Assembly: GCA_003141795.1 (NCBI GenBank)
Contig: PLNO01000230.1
Coordinates: 1-24,473, forward strand
From: Spirochaetaceae bacterium
GTDB lineage: Bacteria > Spirochaetota > Spirochaetia > SZUA-6 > Fen-1364
Length of the DNA: 24,473 bases
Reading direction: 5' to 3'
Shown here: one piece after another, positions 1-10,373 of the stretch
Layout of the letters: each line of letters starts with the position of its first letter
Position numbering within the stretch: position 1 is the first letter of the stretch
The notes under the pieces: generated by a model
The model's database searches: none
The model's input: only the letters and a program-made list of their open reading frames with translations
Told to the model about the DNA's origin: nothing
Program-made: the position numbers and the translations under genes

Positions 1-1259
1 TCCTCGTCGACGACGGCCATCTGCGCCTCGAGGTGGTTCTCCCGCACAGTATCGAGCACGACCTGCCGAACCTCCCGGCTGCCCGTCCCGTTGCCGACGG
101 CGATGAGCTGCACGCGGTAGGTGCGGATGGCCTTCGCGATGGCTTCGCGCGCCACCTCGGCATTGCGATCCGCGTAGATGACGAAATGCCCGAGCACCTT
201 GCCCGTCTCGTCCATCCCCGCGCATTTCGTGCCGGTGCGTATGCCCGGGTCCATGCCGAGGACGCGCGTGCCCTTGAGCGGCGCCGACATGAGGAGGTTC
301 TTCAGGTTTTCGGAGAAGATCCCGATGCCGTGTTCGTCGGCCCATGCGGCAAGGTCCGAGGCGAGCTCCCGGAGGACCGCCCCGGAGAGCAGGCGGCGCA
401 GACCGTCGTCGATGGAATCCCCGTGCCAGTGATTGGCCACACGGACCTTGCCCCGCAGCACCGCGCACGCCTCCTCTTCATCCACCTCGATGCGGGTCTC
501 CAACTCCCCTTCCCGCTCACCCCTGTTGATGGCCAGAATCCGGTGCGGCTTCAACGTGGACAGGGGCTCGGAGTAGTCCCAGTACATCTGGTACACGGAA
601 TGAGCTTGCTTCTCCTCGTCCCCGATGCCCTTCGTCACGAGCTTTCCCTTGTTGCGGTAGAGGCTCTTCACGGCCGCCCTGTTGTCGGGGTCCTGAGAGA
701 CGGCCTCCGCGACGATATCCATGGCTCCCTGCAGCGCCTCTTCCACCGAAGCAACGGTGAGCTCGGGATGCTCGGCGTCCTCGCGAACGAACCGGGCAGC
801 TTCCGCGCGCACCGCCTCCTCTTCCGCCGTGCGCAGCACCAGCGCAAGCGGCTCCAGGCCTTTTTCCTTGGCGGCCATACCGCGCGTCTTCTTTTTCTTC
901 TTGTACGGGGCGTAGATGTCCTCGAGCTCCGTCATCGTCGCGCACCGGCGCAGGGAATCGTACAGCCCCTCGTCGAGCTTCCCCTGGGCGAAGATGGCGC
1001 GCACGATCTCCAGGCGCCGCGTCTCCAGGTTGGAGTACGCCATGAACCGCTGGACGGACTCCCTGACCTGCACCTCGTCGAGGCTGCCCGTCATCTCCTT
1101 GCGGTAGCGGCTGATGAAGGGCACGGTACCGCCCTCCTTGGTGAGCGCCATGACGGCGCTGACCTGGGCGGGTCGCACGGTGAGCTCCCCTGCGATGCGA
1201 TCGATGATGGCCTGCTCGTCGACGGCGAGGCCCGAGACTGACTCTTCAGTGAACTCCAT
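1..1259 (-). CDS. tex: Transcription accessory protein Tex (N-terminal part, cut by window edge)
   Basis: Tex is a cytoplasmic nucleic-acid-binding protein with helix-hairpin-helix, YqgF/RuvC-like and C-terminal S1 domains, linked to transcription and RNA metabolism. About 419 codons are visible from an ATG at 1259 (MEFTEESVSG). The first ~200 residues show the family's helical Tex-N region, with VPFISRYRKEMTGSLDE and a lysine-rich IYAPYKKKKKTR segment. Near residue 330 comes the YqgF/RuvC-like strand VLGMDPGIRTGTKCAG. The later HhH and S1 domains lie outside the window; the family is usually about 720-780 residues. There is no Shine-Dalgarno before the ATG; a putative promoter would start transcription almost at the start codon. 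The MATE gene upstream runs the same way and ends 66 bp before this start. Family assignment is firm; the exact start is likely but unproven. Confidence 0.95.
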   Translation of the reverse strand, partial: MEFTEESVSGLAVDEQAIIDRIAGELTVRPAQVSAVMALTKEGGTVPFISRYRKEMTGSLDEVQVRESVQRFMAYSNLETRRLEIVRAIFAQGKLDEGLYDSLRRCATMTELEDIYAPYKKKKKTRGMAAKEKGLEPLALVLRTAEEEAVRAEAARFVREDAEHPELTVASVEEALQGAMDIVAEAVSQDPDNRAAVKSLYRNKGKLVTKGIGDEEKQAHSVYQMYWDYSEPLSTLKPHRILAINRGEREGELETRIEVDEEEACAVLRGKVRVANHWHGDSIDDGLRRLLSGAVLRELASDLAAWADEHGIGIFSENLKNLLMSAPLKGTRVLGMDPGIRTGTKCAGMDETGKVLGHFVIYADRNAEVAREAIAKAIRTYRVQLIAVGNGTGSREVRQVVLDTVRENHLEAQMAVVDE

Positions 1260-1266
1260 GCTGACG

Positions 1267-1296
1267 GTGATAGCAACGAATGGCACCGGTGGTCAA
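1267..1296 (-). promoter_or_regulatory. Candidate sigma70 promoter of tex
   Basis: On the minus strand, TTGACC (1296-1291) and TATCAC (1272-1267) are separated by 18 bp. The expected transcription start falls at about 1260-1259, the A of the tex ATG, which would explain the missing ribosome binding site. The -35 lies in one copy of an 8-bp direct repeat, GGTTGACC on the minus strand, at 1291-1298 and 1324-1331. Judged by eye only. Confidence 0.4.
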
Positions 1297-1325
1297 CCGT
1301 AAGACCTCGGTAAGCTTTGCTGGGG

Positions 1326-2744
1326 TCAACCTACAGGCGGTTGTGCCTCCGGGGCGGGACGCCCGGTGAGGTCATTGAGCCATTTCAGGGAGCGCACCCG
1401 GCGCACTCCGATGATCGCCTTGGGTATGTCCTCCATCATCGTCGCAACATAGACGAGCCAGAACGGGGCGCCGAGGAGGAGCCCGGCGACAGCCACGAGC
1501 GGGATGCTCACGAGCCATGTCCCCCCGACGTCCATCGCCATCGCGAAACGCGTGTCGCCGCCGGCGCGCATGATCCCGACGATCATGTGCCAGTTGAACA
1601 TCCGAAGCGGCATGCCGCATCCGTAGATCACCATGGCGGTGGCCGCGAACAGCCGCACCTGCGGGTCCACGTTGAACAGGCCGGGGACGACGAGGGAAAG
1701 GGCGGCAAGCACGCCTCCCAGGACGGCGCCGAGCGCGGGGGCAAGACGCATGCAAAAGCCGGCGGCGCGCACCGCGCCGTCGCGGTCCTGCTGCCCGATG
1801 CGCTTGCCCACGATGATCGCATTGGCATTCGTGGTGCCGAAAAAAACGACGATGACGAGCTTGATGGCCGTATCGGCGATGTTGTACGCGGCCACCGAGG
1901 CCGTGCCCATGTGGCCGAAGACGGCCATCTCCACGACGAGCCCCAGGGCCCAGCCCACCTCGTTGCCCACCACGGGGAGGATCACCGCTACGAACTTGCG
2001 GAAGAAGTACGGGTCCAGCCGGAACATCTCCCGGGGCCGGGCGGCAAGCGGACTCCGCGACTTCCTGCGGTAGACGGCGGCGATGACGATGGCAAGCTCG
2101 ACGAAGCGGGCCGTCGCCGTGGCTATGCCTGAGCCTTCCACGCCGAGGGCAGGCGCCCCCAGATGCCCGAAGATGAGGCACCAGTTGAGAAACGTGTTGA
2201 GGGCGAGGGAGGCGGCGCCCGCGACGAGCGCCATGCGCGTGCGCTCGACGCTGCGCAGGACGTAGATGTAGCCGGCGCTCACTCCCTGGAAGAGGAACCC
2301 GATGGAAACGACCCTGAGAAACCGGGAGCCGTATCCGATCACTTCGGGGTCGGGGGAAAACAGCGCGATGAGCTGGCGGGGGATCGCCTGGGAGAGCGCG
2401 AAGACCAGGAGCGCTCCCGACATGGTGACCACGAGACAGGCGCCGAGGCTGCGGCGGATGCCCGCCAGGTCACGGTTGCCCCAGTACTGCGCCGTGAACA
2501 CGGCGGTGCCCGAGCCGGTGCCGAACAGGAAGAGGTTGAGGAGGAAGAAGATCTGGTTCGCAATGGCCACACCCGCGATCTGGGCCGTTCCCAGGCTTCC
2601 GATCATCACGGTATCGAGCATGTTGAGGCTCGAGCCGATGAGGTTCTGAAGCGCGATGGGCCCGCCGAGGGTGACCAGGCTCCTTACGAGCTGGCGCGAA
2701 TCGTCACGGGAGAGGGAGGGCGCGAAAGGCCGTGCTCGCCTCAT
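1326..2744 (-). CDS. MATE-family multidrug/polysaccharide-type efflux protein
   Basis: This is a 472-residue inner-membrane protein of the MATE family (Na+ or H+ antiporters exporting organic cations or other small molecules). It starts MRRARPFAP and soon shows the typical first helices (VTLGGPIALQNLIGSSLNML, then DTVMIGSLG). About twelve hydrophobic segments follow in two halves, and the second half repeats the motif (NEVGWALGLVVEMAVFGHMG). Length matches the family. The ATG at 2744 overlaps the TGA of the upstream acyltransferase gene (ATGA, 2741-2744), so the two are probably translationally coupled. The frame stays open upstream through the neighbour, but that part is out-of-frame acyltransferase sequence. 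The substrate cannot be told; context suggests an acylated product. Confidence 0.9.
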   Translation of the reverse strand: MRRARPFAPSLSRDDSRQLVRSLVTLGGPIALQNLIGSSLNMLDTVMIGSLGTAQIAGVAIANQIFFLLNLFLFGTGSGTAVFTAQYWGNRDLAGIRRSLGACLVVTMSGALLVFALSQAIPRQLIALFSPDPEVIGYGSRFLRVVSIGFLFQGVSAGYIYVLRSVERTRMALVAGAASLALNTFLNWCLIFGHLGAPALGVEGSGIATATARFVELAIVIAAVYRRKSRSPLAARPREMFRLDPYFFRKFVAVILPVVGNEVGWALGLVVEMAVFGHMGTASVAAYNIADTAIKLVIVVFFGTTNANAIIVGKRIGQQDRDGAVRAAGFCMRLAPALGAVLGGVLAALSLVVPGLFNVDPQVRLFAATAMVIYGCGMPLRMFNWHMIVGIMRAGGDTRFAMAMDVGGTWLVSIPLVAVAGLLLGAPFWLVYVATMMEDIPKAIIGVRRVRSLKWLNDLTGRPAPEAQPPVG

Positions 2745-4036
2745 CCCCGACCCAGCGATCGGATCTCCGTTACCATGCGGTCGAGGATCCGCTCGACCAG
2801 GTTTCCGGGAACGACGCTCGCTGGATAGGAGGCGGTGAAATACAGGTGGTCCCCGAAGCTGCCGGAGACGATGCAGAGGCTCGGCGGATACACCACGACA
2901 CCGTAGAACCGAGCGTGCGTCACGTGCACGTCCCCGAAATCGAGGACCTTCGGATCGATGGTTCCGATGTTGGAAATGGAGGGGAACTCCCGGCCCTGCC
3001 TGCGCGCCATCAAGGCCCGGATCTTGTTCATCGTCACGAATATCCCGTAGCCGAGGACGCGGAGGATCTGCATCACCATTGCAAGGCCTACGCCCGGCAT
3101 GTCCTCCATTGCCGCCGACAACGCGGCGTGCGTCTCCACGAGCGACTCCTCGAAACCGGACTCGGGCCTCTTCACGAGGTCCACCCAGACGAGGGAGGAC
3201 AGATTGACCAGCCCCGCGCCGTCCGGCGTGTCCAGGTAGCGGCGCAGGTCGATGGCGAGGGTGAACGGCAAAGGAACGCCGACCGGACAGGGGGTCGTCT
3301 CGAATATCGCGCGGGAAAAAGCGGTCACGATGGCGTCGGTGATGGACGCGCTCTGGCGGCGCGCCGCGGCACGGATGACGGGAATCGGAACATCGACGAT
3401 GCGCAGGGGGAACCTGATGTCGCCGATGTCGCCGGTTCCATAGGGGAATGCCCACGACTTCTTGTGGAAGGGCTGCGTCAGAAAGGTCCTGACGCGCTCC
3501 CGCACGGGGACGCCCTTCAGGACCTGGCGCTGCCCGCGATTCACGGCGATCGGGGGAAGACGGGGCTGTGGGGAATCCGGACCGAGCGCGCGGTAGACGG
3601 CCGTGAGGTGCTGCACGAGCTGCTTGAAACCGCCCCCGTCCATGACCGCGTGGCTGAGCTTGATGCAGAGCGTATCGGTGTCGGAACGGAAGACGGAGAT
3701 CTGCACGAGAGGGTCGCGCCGCGGATCGATGGGAACCGCCATGAAGGCGTCGAGGTCACCGGCAGGGTCGGCGGTGATGACGAGCGGGCACAGATCGAGT
3801 GAATCCCGGTCCTTCCGCAGCCTCCAGAAGGCGATGAGCCCGCGGGGAACGAACGTACAGTCGATGATCGGGTTTTCCCGCCGCACGATGCCGAGGGCAC
3901 GGAGGAGACGGGGATGATCGATCCGCCCGTCCAGGTCGAGGACGAGCCGCACTGTCCTGTCGTGCCCGAGTGAGATGGCAACGGAAAACCAGTCCTGCAC
4001 GGATGCGAGGAATCGTCGACGAGAGACGCGTCCCAT
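2741..4036 (-). CDS. Condensation-domain-like (HxxxDG) acyltransferase
   Basis: The 431-residue product carries the motif SHAVMDGGG with His129, Asp133 and Gly134. This is the HxxxDG active-site signature of the chloramphenicol acetyltransferase/NRPS condensation/PapA/alcohol acetyltransferase superfamily. The second half contains the expected DFGDVHVTH-type region near the C-terminus. Such enzymes transfer acyl groups from CoA or carrier proteins to hydroxyls or amines; the catalytic His acts as general base. No carrier or adenylation domain is fused. It starts at the ATG at 4036, with AGGGG about 9 nt upstream, 12 bp after the GNAT gene, and overlaps the MATE gene start by 4 bp. Its setting next to an MMPL-type RND pump recalls the mycobacterial PapA/MmpL pairing, which is an analogy only. 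Substrate unknown. Confidence 0.75.
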   Translation of the reverse strand: MGRVSRRRFLASVQDWFSVAISLGHDRTVRLVLDLDGRIDHPRLLRALGIVRRENPIIDCTFVPRGLIAFWRLRKDRDSLDLCPLVITADPAGDLDAFMAVPIDPRRDPLVQISVFRSDTDTLCIKLSHAVMDGGGFKQLVQHLTAVYRALGPDSPQPRLPPIAVNRGQRQVLKGVPVRERVRTFLTQPFHKKSWAFPYGTGDIGDIRFPLRIVDVPIPVIRAAARRQSASITDAIVTAFSRAIFETTPCPVGVPLPFTLAIDLRRYLDTPDGAGLVNLSSLVWVDLVKRPESGFEESLVETHAALSAAMEDMPGVGLAMVMQILRVLGYGIFVTMNKIRALMARRQGREFPSISNIGTIDPKVLDFGDVHVTHARFYGVVVYPPSLCIVSGSFGDHLYFTASYPASVVPGNLVERILDRMVTEIRSLGRG

Positions 4037-4048
4037 GACCGCCGACCC

Positions 4049-5182
4049 CTAGGAAAGGGCCTTCGTGTAGATCCTGCGTCTCTTGTGCTGGCGGCGTTCG
4101 ACGATCTTCCATTCGCCCTGGATCTTCGAGTTCGTCTCCAGCTCCGGGTTGGACTCCGCGAAGTGCACGCCGTGTGCGAGGGCGCTGCGGAAGATGTCGA
4201 CGACCATCATGAGATCGACACCCTTGCCGCGGTAGGATTTGACGATACCGGCCATCATGAAGTCCAGCGTGTCATATTTCTTCAGGGCTCGCAGGATGTG
4301 GAGGAATCCGAAGGGGAACAAATGCCCCCGGGCCTTCTGGAAAGCCTTCGACAGGCTGGGAATGGCGAGCATGAAGCCGATCATCTCACCCTTGTCGTCG
4401 ACTGCCAGCTTGACGTACTCGGGATTCGCGAAGGGGAGATAGCGGTCGATGTAGTAGTCCTTCTGCTTCTGCGTCAGTGGGATCACGCCGTAGAGCTCGG
4501 CGAACGTTTCGTCCAGCAGGTCGAACAGGTGCTGTCCGTGCTCCTTGCGCAGGGTCTTGATGTCCGTGTAGTGGACGAGCCGGACCTTGTTGCGTTTCTG
4601 GGCCCATTCGACCATCTTCGACATCTTCTCCGGAATCACCGTCCCTTCCGGGGCGAGGGCCTGGTACTCCACGTAGTCGACTTCCTTGACGAACCCGTAG
4701 CGCTCGAGAAAGGTCTGGTAGTAGGGGGCGTTGTACAGTTCCGCCATCGTTGCAAGCTCGTTGAACCCCTCGATGAGGAGGCCCTCCTGGTCGAGGTCCG
4801 TGAACCCGTGGGGCCCGGTGAGGGAGGTCATCCCCTTTTCGCGCGCCAGGGCGACTACCGTATCGAGCAACGTCTTGGCCACATCGTAGTCGTCGATGAC
4901 GTCGAACCATCCGAAGCGCATGTTGTGCGTCCCGTACTTGTCGTTGGCGGCGTGGCTGAGAATTCCCGCGATGCGTCCGACGATCCGCCCGTCCCTGCGC
5001 GCAAGGTACAGCTTCGCCTCCGCGTTCTCGAAGGCCGGATTGCGGCCCGGGGTGAGCGTGTCGAGCTCGTCCTTGATGAGCGGGGGGACCCAGTACGGGT
5101 TGCCCGCGTACAACGTGCGGGTGAATCCGATGAACTTCTTGAGCTCCGCACGCGATGCAACAACGGTGACGTCAACTTTCAT
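4049..5182 (-). CDS. GNAT-fold acyltransferase, YghO-like family
   Basis: The 377-residue product resembles the poorly characterised YghO-like GNAT proteins. Its N-terminal part has FIGFTRTLYAGNPYWVPPL and a PAFENAEAKLYLARRDGRIVGRIAG core, where the last segment is the usual GNAT beta4 strand. The C-terminal half repeats a GNAT-like pattern (KGEMIGFMLAIPS, then a KSYRGKGVD acetyl-CoA-type loop). The frame is open to an ATG at 5227, but I chose the ATG at 5182. GAGGA sits 7 nt upstream of it, homologues start at about this point, and it leaves a clean 10-bp gap to the RND gene instead of a 35-bp overlap. The acceptor is unknown. Membership of the RND-acyltransferase-MATE cassette suggests it modifies the exported molecule. 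Confidence 0.8.
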   Translation of the reverse strand: MKVDVTVVASRAELKKFIGFTRTLYAGNPYWVPPLIKDELDTLTPGRNPAFENAEAKLYLARRDGRIVGRIAGILSHAANDKYGTHNMRFGWFDVIDDYDVAKTLLDTVVALAREKGMTSLTGPHGFTDLDQEGLLIEGFNELATMAELYNAPYYQTFLERYGFVKEVDYVEYQALAPEGTVIPEKMSKMVEWAQKRNKVRLVHYTDIKTLRKEHGQHLFDLLDETFAELYGVIPLTQKQKDYYIDRYLPFANPEYVKLAVDDKGEMIGFMLAIPSLSKAFQKARGHLFPFGFLHILRALKKYDTLDFMMAGIVKSYRGKGVDLMMVVDIFRSALAHGVHFAESNPELETNSKIQGEWKIVERRQHKRRRIYTKALS

Positions 5183-5192
5183 GCAGGCTTCC

Positions 5193-7553
5193 TCACTTCC
5201 TTCCACTGGGGCCTCGCCCCCGTTCACCCCGGGCTGCCCGCGAAAGCCGCGTCCGCGTGTCGACTGCCAGAAGGCTCGGCAGCGTCACGAGAATCCCCAG
5301 CGTGGTCGCCAGAAGCGTGAACATCACGAGCATACCAAAATAGACGATGGGACGGAAGGCCGCGGTCGCGAAAGTGACGAGCCCCACAGCGATCGAGAGA
5401 CTGGAGAGAAGGACCGGTTGCCCCATGGTCTTCATCGTCCGCTCCAAAGCGAGCAACGGCTCACCAGGGGTACGGGCGATCTCCCGACGGTACTGGATGA
5501 CGGTGTAGATGGCGCTGTCGACGCCCACTCCGATGGCGATGTTTGAGACCATGATCGTGGTCATATCCAGCGGGATGCCGGTGAGGGCCATCATCGCGAA
5601 GTTGAGGAGCAGCGCGGTGACCAGCGGGACGATGGGGTACAGCCCGAACAGCGGCGACCTGAACACGAATATCGTCAGAAGGAGGATGAGGACGACGGAA
5701 AACGCCATGGAGATGAAAAGCGAGCTGCGCAGGGAATCCGCGAACGAAAGGTTGCGCAACAGATCGCCCCAGACCACCGGTGTCGCGCCGGTGGGGTTCT
5801 CCGCGAGGACCTTGTTCATCGAAACGAGGAGGGATCGGAACCGGGCCTCGTCCATGTAGTGGCCGTTGCTCGAGTTGTAGATGCGGAAGCTCACCGTGAG
5901 CCGCGTGAAGTCCTTGTTGACGAGGCTCCCCACGACCGAGCCGGTGGCCGAAGAGGAGCCCGCTGCCACGAGGAGACGGGAGAACATCGTGACGATCGCC
6001 CTGTTGGTGGGAAGGGCGTCTTCACCCGTGGCCGCTGTGTTGATGTTGCGAAGGAGATCCGGCAGCGACACCGCGTAGGAGATGTCGGGGATTTCGCGGA
6101 GCTTCCCCTCCACGGCTTCCACACGTGAGAGCGCATCGGTGGACAGGAAATAGCCCGTGGCCCCTTTCGGAGCGTCGAAGGATACGGCGACCTGCTCGTA
6201 GCCGCCGACCTTTCCGTAGATCACAGCCATGTCCTTGAGCACCGGATCGCTCTGCGGGAAGTAGCTTGCCGGGTCCGTATTGAAAACGAGCAGGCGAAGG
6301 GTCAGCACGAACAGGACGACCACGCCGACGAGCAGCCCGAGCACGATTCCGGGGAACTTGTAGGCGAACCGCGCAAGCCCTCCCATTGCCCGCGGAAGAA
6401 TCCCCTCCGAGGACTCTTTTCGCACCCGGGGCGGCTTCATGAGGGAATAGAGGGCCGGGAGGAAGAACAGCGCCAGGAACGCGCAGGCAAGCGAGCCGAA
6501 GCTCGCCGTGACGGCGAACTCCCGTGTCTGACGTATCGAGGTGAACAGGAGGCTGAGGAAGCCGATCACAGTCGTCAGGAACGCCATGGTGATGGGCTTT
6601 GCCACGTTGCGGGCAGCCCGCTCGATCCAGCGCGGAGGCGCCATGCCTTCCACACGGGCCACCCTGAAGTATTCGCTCGTCGTGAAGATGTTGTACTCGT
6701 TGCCGAAGATGAGGATCAGCGGTGGAACCACGATCGTGATGAGCGACAGGGAGAAGCCGGCCGCGCCCATGAAGCCGACGGTCCAGAGCGTTCCGAGCAG
6801 AACGGAGAGGAGCGGCAGCACGACGCCGCGCACGGACCTGAACCCGACGATATAGCTCATGAGGATGATGAACGCCGCAAGGGCGAGGAGGAGCGTCGCA
6901 TCGTGGGAGAGGTGGAACTCGGTGCGCACACTCAGCGGAATGGTACCGGTGACGTAGGGGGTGAGGCCCTTTTGGCGGGCAGCGCTGGCAATGACGTTCA
7001 CCGAATCCATGAAGGCTCGGTACGAGCCCATGCTCTTCGTCTCGAAATAGGAGATGAGCATCGTGTGGTCCCCCGAGACGACGAGGTTGCGCGCGTATCC
7101 CGTTGCGTCGAGGCGTTCGCGGAAGGCCGCAATGGAATCGGATCCCGGCTCCTTGCCCCCGGGGCTCATGGGGCGCAGGGAGAGCCTGCCGTTGTCGCGG
7201 CCGAAGGACACGAGGTTGAACGGGCTCACCGTGGAGGTCACCCCCGGCAGCGCGCCGATTGCGGCCACCGCCTCGCCGTAGGCGGAGAGCGCCTGAGGCG
7301 AGAACAGGTCCGCCCCGTCGGCTGCCGAGGCGGCGAACACGAGGAGGTCCGCCGTGGGCGCCCCGCCCCCGTACTCCTTGAGGAGCTTGTTCACCTCCGC
7401 GTCGGCGGGGAGGAGCGAGGTGAAATCGGGATTGATCTTGACTCTGAGAGCGAACCAGCCGAACACCAGGGAGACGATGATGGTGCCCAGGACGACCAGC
7501 CGGGCATGCCGCATAGAATAACCGATGACCTTTTCGGGGATTGTCTGGTGCAT
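5193..7553 (-). CDS. RND-superfamily transporter, MMPL/HpnN-like
   Basis: A 786-residue inner-membrane protein with the RND/MMPL plan: one N-terminal helix (LVVLGTIIVSLVFGWFALRV), a large periplasmic domain, a block of helices, then a second periplasmic domain and a second block. The second block has the family's IAIGVGVDSAIY motif; the first has IVVPPLILIFGNEYN at the matching place. MMPL/HpnN-type RND proteins move lipids, hopanoids or hydrophobic compounds, driven by protons. I placed the start at the ATG at 7553 (MHQTIPEKVIGYSMRHARL), because the first helix then begins about 20 residues in. There is no good Shine-Dalgarno there, and an in-frame ATG at 7643 would add 30 basic residues. 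No periplasmic adaptor or outer-membrane gene is adjacent. It is the likely first gene of the cassette. Confidence 0.88.
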   Translation of the reverse strand: MHQTIPEKVIGYSMRHARLVVLGTIIVSLVFGWFALRVKINPDFTSLLPADAEVNKLLKEYGGGAPTADLLVFAASAADGADLFSPQALSAYGEAVAAIGALPGVTSTVSPFNLVSFGRDNGRLSLRPMSPGGKEPGSDSIAAFRERLDATGYARNLVVSGDHTMLISYFETKSMGSYRAFMDSVNVIASAARQKGLTPYVTGTIPLSVRTEFHLSHDATLLLALAAFIILMSYIVGFRSVRGVVLPLLSVLLGTLWTVGFMGAAGFSLSLITIVVPPLILIFGNEYNIFTTSEYFRVARVEGMAPPRWIERAARNVAKPITMAFLTTVIGFLSLLFTSIRQTREFAVTASFGSLACAFLALFFLPALYSLMKPPRVRKESSEGILPRAMGGLARFAYKFPGIVLGLLVGVVVLFVLTLRLLVFNTDPASYFPQSDPVLKDMAVIYGKVGGYEQVAVSFDAPKGATGYFLSTDALSRVEAVEGKLREIPDISYAVSLPDLLRNINTAATGEDALPTNRAIVTMFSRLLVAAGSSSATGSVVGSLVNKDFTRLTVSFRIYNSSNGHYMDEARFRSLLVSMNKVLAENPTGATPVVWGDLLRNLSFADSLRSSLFISMAFSVVLILLLTIFVFRSPLFGLYPIVPLVTALLLNFAMMALTGIPLDMTTIMVSNIAIGVGVDSAIYTVIQYRREIARTPGEPLLALERTMKTMGQPVLLSSLSIAVGLVTFATAAFRPIVYFGMLVMFTLLATTLGILVTLPSLLAVDTRTRLSRAARGERGRGPSGRK

Positions 7554-7741
7554 TATTACAGAAGGAAACGCATTTTCCGCCCGTGCGTCAAGGAAGCTCC
7601 GCCGCCGCCCGAATATTCCCGGTTTCCGCCCCCCTCTCCGCATGCGTATCTTCTGTACATGATGCGATTGCCAATCCTCGCCGTGTCGCCGCTCCGTGCG
7701 GTGATGCTCAGGTTCTTCAAGAGAAAGCTGGGGTAACAGAG

Positions 7742-8314
7742 ATGGCCGTATCTTCCACGATGCTCCCCCTCGGGACGAAGGCGCCCGACTTCCGCCTCCC
7801 CGAGCCTGCCACCGGCAAAACCGTGTCGCTGCATGACTTCGACGCGGCGCCGGCCCTGCTCGTCACGTTCATGTGTAACCACTGCCCCTACGTGAAGTAC
7901 GTCCAGGCGACGCTCGTGCAGCTCGTGAAGGAGTATCAGGCAAAGGGGCTCGCCATGGTGGGGATCAGCTCCAACGACGTCGGCAGCCACCCCCAGGACG
8001 GTCCCGAGATGATGGCCAAAGAGGCCGCACAGGCCGGCTACACCTTCCCGTACCTCTACGACGAGGACCAGTCGACGGCCCGGGCGTACAGGGCGGCATG
8101 CACACCCGACTTCTTCCTCTTCGACAAGAACAGGGAGCTCGTCTACCGGGGCCAGATCGACGACAGCAGGCCCGGGAGCGGCATCCCTCTCACGGCCTCC
8201 GACCTGCGTCGCGCGCTGGACGCCGTGCTGAGCGGGGCCCCGGTCTTCTCCGAGCAGAAACCGAGCCGGGGCTGCGCGATCAAGTGGAAGCCGGGGAACG
8301 AGCCGGCGTACTGA
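7742..8314 (+). CDS. Thioredoxin-fold peroxiredoxin-like protein (PRX_like1 type)
   Basis: The 190-residue product belongs to the AhpC/TSA-redoxin group usually annotated as 'thioredoxin family protein'. The signature is FMCNHCPYVK, with Cys45 and Cys48 in a CxxC arrangement where ordinary peroxiredoxins have TxxC. It is followed by a TPDFFLFDKN strand and the conserved tail RGCAIKWKPGN. Such proteins are predicted cytoplasmic thiol oxidoreductases or peroxidases. No signal peptide is visible. The frame is open 200 bp further upstream, but the ATG at 7742 matches the family N-terminus (LPLGTKAPDF shortly after it). It diverges from the RND gene across about 190 bp and converges on acs. Its stop codon lies in the loop of a strong hairpin. 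Physiological substrate unknown. Confidence 0.85.
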   Translation: MAVSSTMLPLGTKAPDFRLPEPATGKTVSLHDFDAAPALLVTFMCNHCPYVKYVQATLVQLVKEYQAKGLAMVGISSNDVGSHPQDGPEMMAKEAAQAGYTFPYLYDEDQSTARAYRAACTPDFFLFDKNRELVYRGQIDDSRPGSGIPLTASDLRRALDAVLSGAPVFSEQKPSRGCAIKWKPGNEPAY

Positions 8315-8323
8315 CGCCGGCTC
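8300..8323. terminator. Bidirectional hairpin terminator candidate
   Basis: A perfect 9-bp inverted repeat, GAGCCGGCG (8300-8308) and CGCCGGCTC (8315-8323), encloses a 6-nt loop TACTGA that contains the stop codon of the thiol-protein gene. It sits between two convergent genes whose stops are 21 bp apart, so it could end transcription from both sides. There is no clear T tract on either strand, which lowers confidence in intrinsic termination. Confidence 0.5.
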
Positions 8324-8335
8324 CTCCCCGAGTGC

Positions 8336-10303
<1,968 letters not shown>

Positions 10304-10329
10304 ACCACCCCCTTCTCTTCGGTGCGCGA

Positions 10330-10358
10330 ATTTAACTAGGCGGGGAAGGCACAGTCAA
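10330..10358 (-). promoter_or_regulatory. acs: Candidate sigma70 promoter of acs
   Basis: On the minus strand TTGACT (10358-10353) and TTAAAT (10335-10330) are separated by 17 bp. The predicted start near 10323 gives a leader of about 20 nt that holds the acs ribosome binding site. The spacer is C-rich. The -10 matches consensus at four of six positions and lacks the A at position 2. I see no hairpin or operator nearby. Confidence 0.5.
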
Positions 10359-10373
10359 AAAGAATCGAAGATG

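Noticed and set aside
33..1241. A 402-codon open frame on the plus strand opposite tex
   Set aside because: It is a high-GC shadow of the tex frame with no recognisable domain; tex motifs on the minus strand are unambiguous.
1326..3455. A 709-residue protein extending the MATE transporter upstream
   Set aside because: The first 237 codons are an out-of-frame reading of the acyltransferase gene; the ATG at 2744 overlapping the upstream stop gives a normal MATE protein.
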